A stretch of DNA of 64,000 nucleotides. Origin: Woeseiaceae bacterium. GTDB lineage: Bacteria; Pseudomonadota; Gammaproteobacteria; Steroidobacterales; Woeseiaceae. Below are positions 1 through 11,821 of the stretch, one piece after another. Below the pieces are notes generated by a model. That model did not search any database. It saw only the letters and a list, made by a program, of their open reading frames with translations, and was not told the origin of the DNA. How positions within the stretch are numbered: position 1 is the stretch's first letter; every line of letters begins with the position of its first letter. Location of the stretch: NCBI GenBank assembly GCA_011772865.1, contig WVYQ01000020.1, positions 101,168 through 165,167 on the forward strand, in the 5' to 3' direction. The position numbers were made by a program, and so were the translations under genes.

Positions 1-1292
<1,292 letters not shown>

Positions 1293-1410
1293 TCAGAAGC
1301 ACCTCGAATAAGGTTCAGTGCTCTTCTCCAACCCTTGGAAATACGCGCCGTCGTTGGATGAAAGACGGTATTAGACGTTAACAGAACGTTTCCCCGGAGA
1401 CAATGAATTC

Positions 1411-2745
1411 CTAGTGCAATGGCGGCCTGTTGACCCAGCGCACGGCCGTGCCGGGCTCGCTCTTGGCGGCATCGGCGATCCACAGGTCGGCGACAGCCAC
1501 GAGTTCGCCTGCCGAGTACACCAGTGGCAGCCGCTCACGCATCCATGGAACGATGCCCTCTTCTTGAAGTAATTTCTTGAGTTTCTTGGTATGTGTTTGA
1601 TCAGCAAGCTTAATTTTCTCGCCGCCTTCTCGAAACCGGACACGGAGCCCCGCTGCCACCACGGTATCGGACAGTCCGGTGCTGGCGCCCGACTCGAGCG
1701 CAAGTTCGCCGCAACCGGGACCAAGGTCTACCCGGCCACCCTCAAACATCCGCTCAGTCGCAGGCGGTTCAGCGGGACCGGCCTGGAGTAAGTAGACGGA
1801 GTCACGATACCGTCGCACCTGCACACCGGACCACTCGACCAGCGGTTGCGCATCTTCACGGGCCGGAATCAGATCATCGACGATGCTGTGCAGAACCGAT
1901 GCCGGCGGTGACGGCAGCCCGAGCTCACGGACAATGTAGCGGATCAGGTTGCGTTGCCGCTCCGGCGGCAGCTGGCGCAACAGTGGCAGCGACAATGCGT
2001 CGGGCCTGTCGCCCAGGGTATGCCAATCCGCCTCGGCCAGCTGGTCGAGAAGCGTCGCCGCCTCGCCGGCCAATTGTGCGCTCAATCGCAATCGACTGCT
2101 GGCCTCGGGCCAGCGCGCCTCGATGACAGGAATGACTTCATGGCGCAGGTAGTTGCGATCGTAGCTGCGGTCTTCGTTCGACGGGTCGTCAATCCAGGCC
2201 AATTCGTGCTTCGTCGCATACTCAAGCAGTTCACGTCGCGAGTACGGCAGTAACGGCCTGACGAGCCATCCCGCCGCAAAAGGCTGCACCTCGCCGATGC
2301 CAGCAAGGCCGGCCGGCCCGCTGCCGCGCATCAGGTTCAGCAGCAGCGTCTCCGCCTGGTCGTCCTTGTGATGCGCGGAGATCAGCCAGTCTCCAGCCTC
2401 GACAAGCCGCCGCAGCGCATCGTATCTCGCGGTGCGCGCCGCGGCCTCTGGCCCCAGTCCGGATTCGCGATCGACCTTCACGCGAAGAGAGACGAACTCG
2501 ATGTTCCAATCGTGCACGACACGCTCGCAGTGCTCGCTCCACTCGCGCGATTTTTTATGCAGACCATGGTCGACATGCACGGCCAGGATCTTTGCGTCGA
2601 GCGCATCGGCACGCGTCGCCAGCGCGTGCAACAACACTGTCGAATCGAGGCCACCGCTGAACGCGATAACGATGCGTGTCGGGGAACCGGCCAGTTGCGC
2701 AAGCCCGGCAAGCTCCCGGAGCAGGCTCTTGCGACTGAATTTCAC
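1411..2745 (-). CDS. tilS: tRNA(Ile)-lysidine synthase
   Basis: [15 protein letters not shown]-loop motif; 444 aa; synteny accA-tilS-pyrG. Confidence 0.93.
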   Translation of the reverse strand: MKFSRKSLLRELAGLAQLAGSPTRIVIAFSGGLDSTVLLHALATRADALDAKILAVHVDHGLHKKSREWSEHCERVVHDWNIEFVSLRVKVDRESGLGPEAAARTARYDALRRLVEAGDWLISAHHKDDQAETLLLNLMRGSGPAGLAGIGEVQPFAAGWLVRPLLPYSRRELLEYATKHELAWIDDPSNEDRSYDRNYLRHEVIPVIEARWPEASSRLRLSAQLAGEAATLLDQLAEADWHTLGDRPDALSLPLLRQLPPERQRNLIRYIVRELGLPSPPASVLHSIVDDLIPAREDAQPLVEWSGVQVRRYRDSVYLLQAGPAEPPATERMFEGGRVDLGPGCGELALESGASTGLSDTVVAAGLRVRFREGGEKIKLADQTHTKKLKKLLQEEGIVPWMRERLPLVYSAGELVAVADLWIADAAKSEPGTAVRWVNRPPLH

Positions 2746-3701
2746 GCTTCCTTGAACTGACCGAAGCTGGCGAGCCGACGTTGCCGGTTCTCTAGCAGCT
2801 GGTCGACCGACAACTGGTCGAGTTCCTCCAGGTTGTTGATGATCGCATTGCGAATCACCTCGGCTGCTTCCTTCGGAGCGCGGTGTGCGCCCCCAAGAGG
2901 CTCTGCAAGCACTTCGTCAACAAGACCGAACTCGTTGAGGCTATCGGCGGTAATGCGCATCGCCTCTGCCGCATCCTCTGCCTTTTCGGCGCTTTTCCAG
3001 AGAATCGACGCGCAGCCTTCCGGGGAAATTACCGAGTAAATTGCGTACTGCATCATCAGCAGCCGATCGCCAACACCGATCGCCAACGCACCGCCGGAAC
3101 CGCCTTCACCAATAACGACGCAGATGATCGGCGTCTTGAGTCCCGCCATCAGGTACAAGCTGTAGGCGATCGCCTCGCTTTGCCCTCGCTCTTCCGCCCC
3201 GACTCCCGGATACGCTCCGGGCGTATCGATCAGGGTTACGATCGGCAGCGAGTACCGCTCGGCCAGTCGCATCAGCCGCTGGGCCTTGCGATAGCCCTCG
3301 GGTTTCGGCATGCCGTAATTACGACGCACGCGTTCTTTCGTATCGCGGCCTTTCTGGTGGCCTATGAACATCACCGGGCGCCCGTCAATACGTCCGATAC
3401 CGCCGATGATGGCCGGGTCATCGGCATACATACGATCGCCATGCAGTTCCTGGAAATCGGGCGCGATCAGTTCGAGGTAATCCTGCGTATAGGGGCGCAT
3501 CGGATGGCGCGCGACCTGCGCAACCTGCCACGCGCTGAGCTTCGCGAAGATGCTCTTCGTCAGAGCTTCGCTCTTGCTACGGAGTCGCGCAACCTCCTCG
3601 TTGATGTTGATTTCGGAGTCATCACCGACGAAACGCAGTTCCTCGATTTTAGCTTCGAGTTCCGCGATAGGTTGTTCAAAATCAAGGAATTTCAGGTCCA
3701 T
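2742..3701 (-). CDS. accA: Acetyl-CoA carboxylase carboxyltransferase subunit alpha
   Basis: [23 protein letters not shown]..., [20 protein letters not shown]; 319 aa. Confidence 0.97.
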   Translation of the reverse strand: MDLKFLDFEQPIAELEAKIEELRFVGDDSEININEEVARLRSKSEALTKSIFAKLSAWQVAQVARHPMRPYTQDYLELIAPDFQELHGDRMYADDPAIIGGIGRIDGRPVMFIGHQKGRDTKERVRRNYGMPKPEGYRKAQRLMRLAERYSLPIVTLIDTPGAYPGVGAEERGQSEAIAYSLYLMAGLKTPIICVVIGEGGSGGALAIGVGDRLLMMQYAIYSVISPEGCASILWKSAEKAEDAAEAMRITADSLNEFGLVDEVLAEPLGGAHRAPKEAAEVIRNAIINNLEELDQLSVDQLLENRQRRLASFGQFKEA

Positions 3702-3734
3702 GACAAGCCGCTGTCCGTGCCCGGAAGAGAAACC

Positions 3735-6700
3735 TTACCTGATTTCTCGGCCGGGTGCGTACAGCATTCGGACATTTTTGCTGCCAAGCAGCTCACTCAA
3801 CTTGTCCCGCAATTCACGGCTCGGCCGAACCGTCCATTCGGGCCCCAGTTTGAGCTGCGCAGATGCCGAATCGCCGATGTACTGCACCGATATGTCGCAG
3901 TTGCCCTTTCGGTAAGGCAGCAAAACGTCGTGCAGCTTGACCAACAGTGCCTCACCCTGCCCGTACGGCCTCAGGTTCAGCACAATGCCTTTGGCACGGG
4001 CTTCGATCACGCGATCGATATGGCTCACCTGCTTGGCAGTCACTGTCCAGTTCGACAGGAAGTCATCGTAGCGGAGGCCGCCGCTCACGACGACCACCTC
4101 GTCCTTGACGAGCAAATGTCGAAACTCCTGGAACGCTTCACTGAACAGGCTCATCTCCATTCTGCCGGTGTCATCGTCGAGAACGACGCTGACACGATTG
4201 CCGCGTTTGCGAATGTCGGCAACCAGTCCGGCAACCGTGACCTCCCTCTGCGCCTGCGCATAGCTGTTTTCTCCGCGCGTGGACTGTGGCGGCGGCTCCG
4301 ACAGGATATCCGCCAGTTTGCCGTCAACGAACGCCATCGCATCTGCGCGCACCGCGTTAAAAGGATGCCCGGTCAGGTAAAGTCCGAGCGCTTCCTTCTC
4401 ATAACGCAGGAACTCCTGTTCCGGCCACTCGGGTCGGTTGATCACCTTTGGTGACTCCACCGGCGCGGCGACCGGCCCGAGCCCGAACATGTCATTTTGT
4501 CCCGCCGCTGCCGCACGGGCGACCTGATCCGCGCTGGCCACCGCCTGGGGTACCTGCCCGATCAACGCGCGGCGCGTCAATCCGAAGTCGCCCATTGCGC
4601 CTGCCTTGATCATGGCTTCGATCGCCCGCCGGTTTATCTTGTCGTGTTCAACGCGACGACAGAATTCGGACAGGTCAGAATACGGCCCATTGGCTTGTCG
4701 TTCCACGATAATGGCGTCGACGACCGAACGACCCACTCCCTTGATTGCGCCCAATCCATAAAGAATCGTGCTCTCGTCAGCAACCGAGAACGCATAGGCC
4801 GAGCCGTTGACGTTCGGTGGAATGATTCGCAGCCCTTGCTTGCGACAGTCGTCCTTCAGCGTGACCAGTCGATCGGTATTGTCGAGGTCCGCCGTCATTA
4901 CCGCTGCCATAAAGGCCGCAGGGTAATGCGCTTTCAAATAAGCCGTCTGGTACGCGAGCACGGCGTAAGCCGCCGAGTGAGACTTGTTGAAGCCGTAGCC
5001 TGCGAACTTCTCCATGAGATCGAAGATGCGGGTCGCCGTGCGCTCTGCAACTCCTCTCTCTGTCGCACCGCCCACGAAAATTTCTCGCTGCGTGGCCATT
5101 TCCTCGGGCTTTTTCTTGCCCATGGCGCGGCGCAGAAGGTCAGCGCCACCGAGCGTGTAGCCTGCGAGTACCTGGGCAATCTGCATCACCTGCTCCTGGT
5201 ACAGGATGACGCCATAGGTTTCTTCGAGCAGGGGCTTCAGGTCCGGGTGCAGGTAGTCGATATCATCCTTGTTGACGGCATGCCGGTGCGCAATGAAGTC
5301 ATCGACCATGCCGGACTGCAGCGGACCCGGCCGGAACAGCGCGACGAGCGCCACGAGGTCGTCGAACCGGTCGGGACGCATGCGTTTTATCAGGTCGCGC
5401 ATACCGCTCGACTCCAGCTGGAACACGGCGGCGGTCGCAGTGCTGCGCAGCAACTCGAATGTCTTCGGGTCACGGTCGGGAATACTGCTGATATCGAAGC
5501 CGGCACCGGGCTGCGACTCGTTCACGATTTTCCCGGCCCAGTCGATGATCGTCAGCGTTTTGAGCCCCAGGAAATCGAACTTGACGAGCCCGATTGCCTC
5601 GACGTCGTCCTTATCCAGCTGCGTGATGATCTGCGTGCCGCCATCTTCGCAATACAGGGGCGTGAAGTTCGTCAGCGCGGTTGGTGCGATAACAACGCCG
5701 CCGGCATGCTTGCCCGCATTGCGCGCCAGTCCCTCGAGCGACTTTGCGAGGTCGATGATCGCGGCCACCTCCTCGTCGTCCCTGTACATCGCCGACAGCT
5801 CGTCCGACTGATCCAGGGCCTTGTCGAGGGTCATTCCGATCTCGAACGGCACTTGCTTCGCGATACGATCGACGAATCCGTATGGGTGCCCGAGCACGCG
5901 TCCGGTGTCCCGAATCACGGCCCTGGCCGCCATCGTGCCAAATGTGATGATTTGCGCAACGCGGTCGCGGCCATAGCGCTCTGCGACATAGTCGATAACG
6001 TTGTCACGGCCTTCCATGCAGAAGTCGATATCGAAGTCCGGCATCGACACGCGCTCGGGATTCAGGAAGCGCTCGAAAAGCAAATCGTGCTCGAGAGGGT
6101 CGAGGTCGGTGATGCCGAGCACCCAGGCGACGAGCGAACCCGCGCCCGAGCCCCTGCCCGGACCGACCGGAATATTATTGTCGCGCGCCCACCGGATGAA
6201 ATCGGCAACGATCAGGAAGTAACCCGGAAAGCCCATGCCGCTGATCACATCGAGTTCGGTCCTCAGGCGTTCGAAGTACGGTGCGCTGAACGCGGCCCTT
6301 TCTTTGTCCGCCAATTCCCGGGTCTTGAAAATACGCTGCAGCTGCCGCTCGAGCCCTGCACGCGCCTGCTCCTCGAGATACGCCGCTTCCGTCTGCCCGT
6401 CAGGCACCGGGAACGCGGGCAACACGCTCTCGCCGAGCGTCAGTTCGAGTGTGCAACGGCGCGCGATCTCTGTGGCGTTTTCGAGCGCGGCGGGAATGTC
6501 GGCAAAAAGCTCGGCCATTTCCTCGGACGAACGCAGGTACTGTTCCTTGCTGTAGTGGTTCGGCCGATCGGGATCCGCGAGCGTGCGACCCTCGTGGATG
6601 CACACCCTGGCTTCATGAGCGTTGTAGTCGTCGCGGGCCAGAAACCGGACGTCGTTAGTCGCCACAACCGGGGTCCGCGTATCGCTCGCGAGCGTCAGGG

Positions 6701-7256
6701 ACGCCTGCACACAGTCTTCCTCACCCGACCGTCCGGTTCGGACGAGTTCAAGGTAATAGCGATCGCCAAAAAGCTGCAGCCAGCTATCCAACAGGGTCTG
6801 CGCGAGATCATAGTGGCCGTTGTGCAACGCATGGCCGACGTCACCGTGCAGCCCCCCGGAGAGCGCAATCAGGTTTTCGCAGCTGCTCGACGTCAGCCAT
6901 TCCCTTTGTACCAGAGGCACGCCCCTCCTCTGGCCTTCAAGATACGCCCGGGTCAGCAGCCGCGAGAGATTTCTGTACCCGGTTTCCCCCTGGCAGAGTA
7001 GTACGAGATGCCAGGGTCGGGATTCGTCATCCTCGTTGGCAACCCTGATATCCGCGCCTATGATCGGTTTGATACCCGCGGCGACAGCGGCACGGTAGAA
7101 CTTGACCATGCCGAACAGGTTGTTGAGATCCGTCAGAGCTATCGCGGCCATACCATCGTCGGCTGCGCGCTGCATCAATTGCGAAATCCGCACTGTGCTG
7201 TCGACGAGCGAATACTCCGTGTGCAGGTGGAGGTGCACGAATGGCGCAGTACTCAT
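3735..7256 (-). CDS. dnaE: DNA polymerase III subunit alpha
   Basis: [18 protein letters not shown] start, [12 protein letters not shown] catalytic motif; ORF runs to 7301 but the [10 protein letters not shown] start is at 7256. Confidence 0.97.
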   Translation of the reverse strand: MSTAPFVHLHLHTEYSLVDSTVRISQLMQRAADDGMAAIALTDLNNLFGMVKFYRAAVAAGIKPIIGADIRVANEDDESRPWHLVLLCQGETGYRNLSRLLTRAYLEGQRRGVPLVQREWLTSSSCENLIALSGGLHGDVGHALHNGHYDLAQTLLDSWLQLFGDRYYLELVRTGRSGEEDCVQASLTLASDTRTPVVATNDVRFLARDDYNAHEARVCIHEGRTLADPDRPNHYSKEQYLRSSEEMAELFADIPAALENATEIARRCTLELTLGESVLPAFPVPDGQTEAAYLEEQARAGLERQLQRIFKTRELADKERAAFSAPYFERLRTELDVISGMGFPGYFLIVADFIRWARDNNIPVGPGRGSGAGSLVAWVLGITDLDPLEHDLLFERFLNPERVSMPDFDIDFCMEGRDNVIDYVAERYGRDRVAQIITFGTMAARAVIRDTGRVLGHPYGFVDRIAKQVPFEIGMTLDKALDQSDELSAMYRDDEEVAAIIDLAKSLEGLARNAGKHAGGVVIAPTALTNFTPLYCEDGGTQIITQLDKDDVEAIGLVKFDFLGLKTLTIIDWAGKIVNESQPGAGFDISSIPDRDPKTFELLRSTATAAVFQLESSGMRDLIKRMRPDRFDDLVALVALFRPGPLQSGMVDDFIAHRHAVNKDDIDYLHPDLKPLLEETYGVILYQEQVMQIAQVLAGYTLGGADLLRRAMGKKKPEEMATQREIFVGGATERGVAERTATRIFDLMEKFAGYGFNKSHSAAYAVLAYQTAYLKAHYPAAFMAAVMTADLDNTDRLVTLKDDCRKQGLRIIPPNVNGSAYAFSVADESTILYGLGAIKGVGRSVVDAIIVERQANGPYSDLSEFCRRVEHDKINRRAIEAMIKAGAMGDFGLTRRALIGQVPQAVASADQVARAAAAGQNDMFGLGPVAAPVESPKVINRPEWPEQEFLRYEKEALGLYLTGHPFNAVRADAMAFVDGKLADILSEPPPQSTRGENSYAQAQREVTVAGLVADIRKRGNRVSVVLDDDTGRMEMSLFSEAFQEFRHLLVKDEVVVVSGGLRYDDFLSNWTVTAKQVSHIDRVIEARAKGIVLNLRPYGQGEALLVKLHDVLLPYRKGNCDISVQYIGDSASAQLKLGPEWTVRPSRELRDKLSELLGSKNVRMLYAPGREIR

Positions 7257-7855
7257 CCGGCCATCCTCACCGGCGCAAAGCTGCGCCGATGCTGCTCGCA
7301 CGGCCCGAATTCGCGTAAACGGGCTCGATGAATTTCGGTGCCATAGCCTTTGTGACGCCCGAATTCGTAACCCGGGTAAAGAGTGTCCAGGCGCTCCATG
7401 ATGTTATCGCGGGTCGTCTTGGCGATGATCGACGCGGCGCTGATGGCCGGCACTAACCCATCACCGCCGACGACAGCCTCGCCGTCGAGCTGCCGATCGT
7501 GAAATCGCAGGTCGGGCAGTCGGTTGCCATCGACCTGTACACCGTGCGGCAAAACTGCGAGGCCAAGGATTGCCCTGCGCATGGCCAGCATTGTTGCCGC
7601 GAGGATGTTCATCGCGTCAATCTCGGCCGCATCTGACCAGGCAACGGACCAGGACAGCGCCCGTTCGCGAATTTCCGCGGCCAGTTCCGTTCTTAGGCTT
7701 GGCGCAAGCTTCTTCGAATCATCGAGTCCCTGATAGCGGCGCCCCGGATGCAGGATGACCGCCGCCGCCACAACGGGTCCGGCCAGCGGTCCCCGACCAG
7801 CCTCATCAATGCCCGCGATGAGGCCCTGCAACTGGAAAAGTCGTGCTTGTTGCAT
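7253..7855 (-). CDS. rnhB: Ribonuclease HII
   Basis: [21 protein letters not shown] motif; 4-bp overlap with dnaE. Confidence 0.96.
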   Translation of the reverse strand: MQQARLFQLQGLIAGIDEAGRGPLAGPVVAAAVILHPGRRYQGLDDSKKLAPSLRTELAAEIRERALSWSVAWSDAAEIDAMNILAATMLAMRRAILGLAVLPHGVQVDGNRLPDLRFHDRQLDGEAVVGGDGLVPAISAASIIAKTTRDNIMERLDTLYPGYEFGRHKGYGTEIHRARLREFGPCEQHRRSFAPVRMAG

Positions 7856-7873
7856 CGAATGTCGTCTTGCCCG

Positions 7874-9004
7874 CTATTTTGCGAGGTTAATAACGGCCTC
7901 GGCCGCGCAGTCGTCCGCGCCGAGTGCCAGGTCCTTGCGAAGTTTAGCAAATCGCTGCCTGATCGCTTCGGACCTTTCGGGGTCATCGAGAAAATTCCAA
8001 ACGGCCTGCGCCAGGGAACCGGCCTTGAAATCCTCCTGCATGAACTCCGGGATCAATTCCTCGCCCACGACAATATTCGGAAGCGTATAAAACTCGTTCT
8101 TGACACCCATCATCCTGGCAATCATGGCCGTAGTGCCGGAGACGGCATAGCCCGCCACGGTAGGCTTACCGATCAGCGCGGACTCCAGCGCGGCAGTCCC
8201 GGACGCCAGCATGACGACGTCGGCGGCCGACATTGCCTCGATCGAGTCGCCCTGGATAATTCGAAAGCGATCAGCAATAGCAGTATCGGCGAGCTGCGCT
8301 TCGATCAAAGGTCGGAGCTTGGGACTTGCCACCGGCGTGACAAACCGCAAGTTGTCCTTCTGCCCGGCAAGCATCACGGCCGCCTTCAGAAGCACAGGAC
8401 CAATACGCTTCACTTCTGACACGCGGCTGCCAGGCAAGACAGCGACGACCTGTCCTTCGCCGAGATCGAGCAGTTCCCTGACCGATTCGATATCGATATC
8501 GGCTGGCAGGCTGGTCGCTTTCGGGTGCCCCACAAATACTGCGTCGATACCGTTCTCGTCGTAGATTCTTTTTTCGAAAGGCAGTATGCAGAGCACCCTG
8601 TCGGCGGCTTTGCCGACCGTCTTGATGCGACCGGAGCGCCAGGCCCAGATCGACGGACTGACGTAATGTGCGGTCCGGATACCGGACTGGCGCAAGCGCT
8701 TTTCGAGCCCCAGGTTGAAATCGGGAGCATCGATGCCGACGAAAACGTCGGGCGGCGATGCCCGCCAGCGCCGCGTGAGCGACCGGCGCAATTTGAGCAG
8801 TCGCGGAAGGTGCACAAATGGTTCGACCAATCCAAATACGGCGAGCTCCGCGGCGTCCGCCCAGGCATCGCAACCCGCCTCGGTCATAGCCGGGCCTGCG
8901 ACACCCTCGAAACTGGCTTCCGGTATGCGCTCGCGGATCGCGCGGATCAGACCTGCGCCGAGCAAATCACCGGAAGCTTCGCCAGCGACCAAACCGACTT
9001 TCAT
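7874..9004 (-). CDS. lpxB: Lipid-A-disaccharide synthase
   Basis: MKVGLVAGEASGDLLGAGLI..., YVSPSIWAWR, LPGSR; synteny. Confidence 0.97.
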   Translation of the reverse strand: MKVGLVAGEASGDLLGAGLIRAIRERIPEASFEGVAGPAMTEAGCDAWADAAELAVFGLVEPFVHLPRLLKLRRSLTRRWRASPPDVFVGIDAPDFNLGLEKRLRQSGIRTAHYVSPSIWAWRSGRIKTVGKAADRVLCILPFEKRIYDENGIDAVFVGHPKATSLPADIDIESVRELLDLGEGQVVAVLPGSRVSEVKRIGPVLLKAAVMLAGQKDNLRFVTPVASPKLRPLIEAQLADTAIADRFRIIQGDSIEAMSAADVVMLASGTAALESALIGKPTVAGYAVSGTTAMIARMMGVKNEFYTLPNIVVGEELIPEFMQEDFKAGSLAQAVWNFLDDPERSEAIRQRFAKLRKDLALGADDCAAEAVINLAK

Positions 9005-9016
9005 GGCATCGCTCGG

Positions 9017-9787
9017 CTAGCGAGACAATCCACGTTCGGAAGACCGCAGTGAATCCTGGAAGACCTGAAGCTCAGGCTGACTCGGCAGGCGTGTGGCAAT
9101 TTCATCCATCGCTTCCGACAGTTTTAAACCTTTCCGATAAACGAGCCGGTAGGCGTCCTTGATATTGCGAATCTGCTCTGCGCTGAAGCCACGCCGTTTC
9201 AGCCCTTCGCTGTTGATCCCGCGCGGCACTGCCGGCGTGCCGAATACGGTCGTGTAAGCAGGAACGTCCCGATTGACGGCGGCATACATTCCGACAAACG
9301 CATGCGCGCCAATGTGACAGAACTGATGCGCCCCCGAGAAACCACCGAAAATCGCCCAGTCACCAACATGGACATGCCCCGCCAGCGTCGCATTATTGGC
9401 CATAATCGTCTTGTCGCCGAGGACGCAGTCGTGCGCGATATGTACGTAGGCCATTATCCAGTTGTCATTACCGATGATCGTCTCGCCCTTGTCCTGAGTC
9501 GTGCCGCGGCTGATCGTGCAAAATTCGCGAATCGTGTTGCGATCGCCTATGTGCAGCCTGGTTGGCTCTCCGGCGTATTTCTTGTCCTGCGGGTCATCAC
9601 CGACCGATGCGAACTGGTAGATGTGATTGTCCTTGCCGATGATCGTCGGGCCGTTGATCACGACATGACTCTCGATGCGCGTACCGCTTCCGACTTCAAC
9701 ATTGTCACCAATTATCGAGTACGCCCCAATTTCAACATCATCGGCGATTTGCGCCGAATCTGACACAATGGCTGTAGGGTGAATCAC
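9017..9787 (-). CDS. lpxA: Acyl-ACP--UDP-N-acetylglucosamine O-acyltransferase
   Basis: Hexapeptide repeats [20 protein letters not shown]...; probable GTG start at 9787 overlapping the fabZ TGA (GTGTGATT); the longer ORF 5' part looks spurious. Confidence 0.95.
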   Translation of the reverse strand: MIHPTAIVSDSAQIADDVEIGAYSIIGDNVEVGSGTRIESHVVINGPTIIGKDNHIYQFASVGDDPQDKKYAGEPTRLHIGDRNTIREFCTISRGTTQDKGETIIGNDNWIMAYVHIAHDCVLGDKTIMANNATLAGHVHVGDWAIFGGFSGAHQFCHIGAHAFVGMYAAVNRDVPAYTTVFGTPAVPRGINSEGLKRRGFSAEQIRNIKDAYRLVYRKGLKLSEAMDEIATRLPSQPELQVFQDSLRSSERGLSR

Positions 9788-10242
9788 ACGTTGTCTCCGC
9801 CGGGTGCACACACGATAGTTGCTGTCGCGGCGAGCTGCCCGTCGACGCTTGCTTCGCCGCTGTACCACCACATTCCGCGTTTGACCTTGTCCGCGGTAAC
9901 CCGAATCAGGAGCCGATCTCCAGGAACGACCGGGCGCCTGAACCGCGCGTCTTCGACTCGCGCCAGCATATAAAGCGGTTTTGGCTCGAGAGCCGGGTGG
10001 CTCAGGTGTGACAACACGCCTCCGGCCTGAGCGATTGCCTCGACAATCAATACGCCGGGCAGAATGGGCATGCCCGGAAAATGGCCTGCAAAATGCGGCT
10101 CGTCAGCAGAAACATTCTTGACTGCCGTGACGCTCTGATGAGCCGTGAACTCGAGCACCTCGTCGATCATGAGGAAAGGGTCACGATGCGGCAGGAGTTT
10201 TTTGATTCCCTCGACGTCAAGCGGAAGGGCAATCGCAGTCAT
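9784..10242 (-). CDS. fabZ: 3-hydroxyacyl-ACP dehydratase FabZ
   Basis: [17 protein letters not shown]..., [17 protein letters not shown]. Confidence 0.97.
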   Translation of the reverse strand: MTAIALPLDVEGIKKLLPHRDPFLMIDEVLEFTAHQSVTAVKNVSADEPHFAGHFPGMPILPGVLIVEAIAQAGGVLSHLSHPALEPKPLYMLARVEDARFRRPVVPGDRLLIRVTADKVKRGMWWYSGEASVDGQLAATATIVCAPGGDNV

Positions 10243-11252
10243 TTACTCTTTTTCTCCAGCTCGCTGACACGATTCTGCAGTTTATCGAGGCGCCGCAGCG
10301 ATGCAACACGCCGGTTCCAGGTGCGAGCTTCTTCGGCGGGTAACATGGCCGCGTACGCGCCGGGCCTGGTGATGTTCTTCGTGGCGACCGCCTTACCCAG
10401 CAGGACGACATCATCGCAGATTTCGATATGGCCGACGGTCCCGGAATGACCTGCAAACATGCAACGCTTGCCGATCCTGGTACTTCCGGAAATGCCGACA
10501 CCGGCAGCCATCGCGGTATGTTCGCCAACATGCACGTTGTGGGCAATCTGGACCAGGTTGTCGATTCGCACGCCATCGCAGATGACTGTGTCATCAATCG
10601 CGCCGCAATCGACCGTCGTGCAGGCACCGATCTCGACATCACTGCCAATGCGCACACCGCCGAGTTGGGGAACCTTAAGCCACCCCTCGGATGTCATGGC
10701 ATTACCGAAACCGTCGGATCCGATCACGCAACCCGGATGGAATATGCAGCGGTCGCCCGTCGTAACGCTTCGAACCAATGTTGCATTGGCGAGCACCCGG
10801 CAATCATTGCCCACCGTGCAGTCCGTGCCCACGACTACACCAGGTCCGATATACGAGTTCTCACCAATCGTCACGCCGTCCTCGATGACCGCATGGGCCG
10901 CAACGTGCGCAGACGGCGCTACGGTTGCAGATGCTGCAACGACAGCAGATTCATGAATTCCGGGCGCATAGATTGGCGCCGGGCAGATGGCGGATGCCAT
11001 GCGCGCATACATCGCGTAGGGATTATCACTAACCAGTACCGGGCACGGTGCGCCGGACGCGTCGTCAGGTTGCAATACGACGGCAGCCGCCTTCGTCGAA
11101 GGCAGCTGCTCTTTGAAAGCGTCGCTGGCGAGGAAACTCAGCGCATCCGATCCGGCGGATCCAAGCGTACCGACCGTCGTGATCGAGACATCCGGATCAC
11201 CGATTAGCTCGCATCCGAACCGTTCCGCGAGTTCTCCAAGGCTGACCGGCAC
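10239..11252 (-). CDS. lpxD: UDP-3-O-(3-hydroxyacyl)glucosamine N-acyltransferase
   Basis: Hexapeptide repeats, [30 protein letters not shown]; synteny. Confidence 0.96.
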   Translation of the reverse strand: MPVSLGELAERFGCELIGDPDVSITTVGTLGSAGSDALSFLASDAFKEQLPSTKAAAVVLQPDDASGAPCPVLVSDNPYAMYARMASAICPAPIYAPGIHESAVVAASATVAPSAHVAAHAVIEDGVTIGENSYIGPGVVVGTDCTVGNDCRVLANATLVRSVTTGDRCIFHPGCVIGSDGFGNAMTSEGWLKVPQLGGVRIGSDVEIGACTTVDCGAIDDTVICDGVRIDNLVQIAHNVHVGEHTAMAAGVGISGSTRIGKRCMFAGHSGTVGHIEICDDVVLLGKAVATKNITRPGAYAAMLPAEEARTWNRRVASLRRLDKLQNRVSELEKKSK

Positions 11253-11264
11253 TGGAGGCGCGAT

Positions 11265-11807
11265 TTACGGGGCGGCGTTTAACGCCTGGAAATTGGCTTC
11301 GACGGCTCGCAGCACCTGCTCGGTGATATTGACAGCGCCACTCGCGTAAAGAACGCCATCGCCGACAAGCAGATCGTAGCCTTCCTGGGCGGCGTAAGCC
11401 TGGATCTCCTGCAGCAGCGAGACTTGCAGGTTGCTCATTTCTTCGTTTTGACGAAGATTCAGATCTTCCTGGAACTCGTTCTGAAGACGCGTAACCTCAC
11501 GCTGCAGGTCGCGGAGTTCCTTCTCCATGTTGCGGCGCTCGGTTTCACCCATCACAGCCGCATCCTTTTGAAACTTCGTTCCAAGTTCTTCGTACTCTTT
11601 CTGCCTGGCAAGGATTTCACGCTGACGTGGAGCAAACTCTTCCTGCAATGCATCCATGGCGGCTTGTGTCTGCGGCGCCCGTTGCATCAGCGCCGGGATA
11701 TTCACAACGCCGATCTTCACTTCCTGGGCGCTGGCCGGTAATGCAATGGCTGCAAGAAGCGCAACGACAACGAAAAGTTTATAAACCTGTTGCTTCAAGA
11801 AACTCAT
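11265..11807 (-). CDS. skp: OmpH/Skp family periplasmic chaperone
   Basis: Signal peptide, KIGVVNIPALMQRAPQ, coiled coil; next to bamA. Confidence 0.9.
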   Translation of the reverse strand: MSFLKQQVYKLFVVVALLAAIALPASAQEVKIGVVNIPALMQRAPQTQAAMDALQEEFAPRQREILARQKEYEELGTKFQKDAAVMGETERRNMEKELRDLQREVTRLQNEFQEDLNLRQNEEMSNLQVSLLQEIQAYAAQEGYDLLVGDGVLYASGAVNITEQVLRAVEANFQALNAAP

Positions 11808-11821
11808 AAAAAACTCAACTT

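Noticed and set aside
2883-4454. 523-aa plus-strand ORF opposite accA/dnaE
   Set aside because: Antisense to two clear genes and spans their junction; codon-bias artefact.
4497-7001. 834-aa plus-strand ORF opposite dnaE
   Set aside because: Exactly antisense to DnaE, which has clear motifs; the translation is Arg/His/Val-rich with no recognisable motif. Long antisense frames are expected from GC-rich codon bias.
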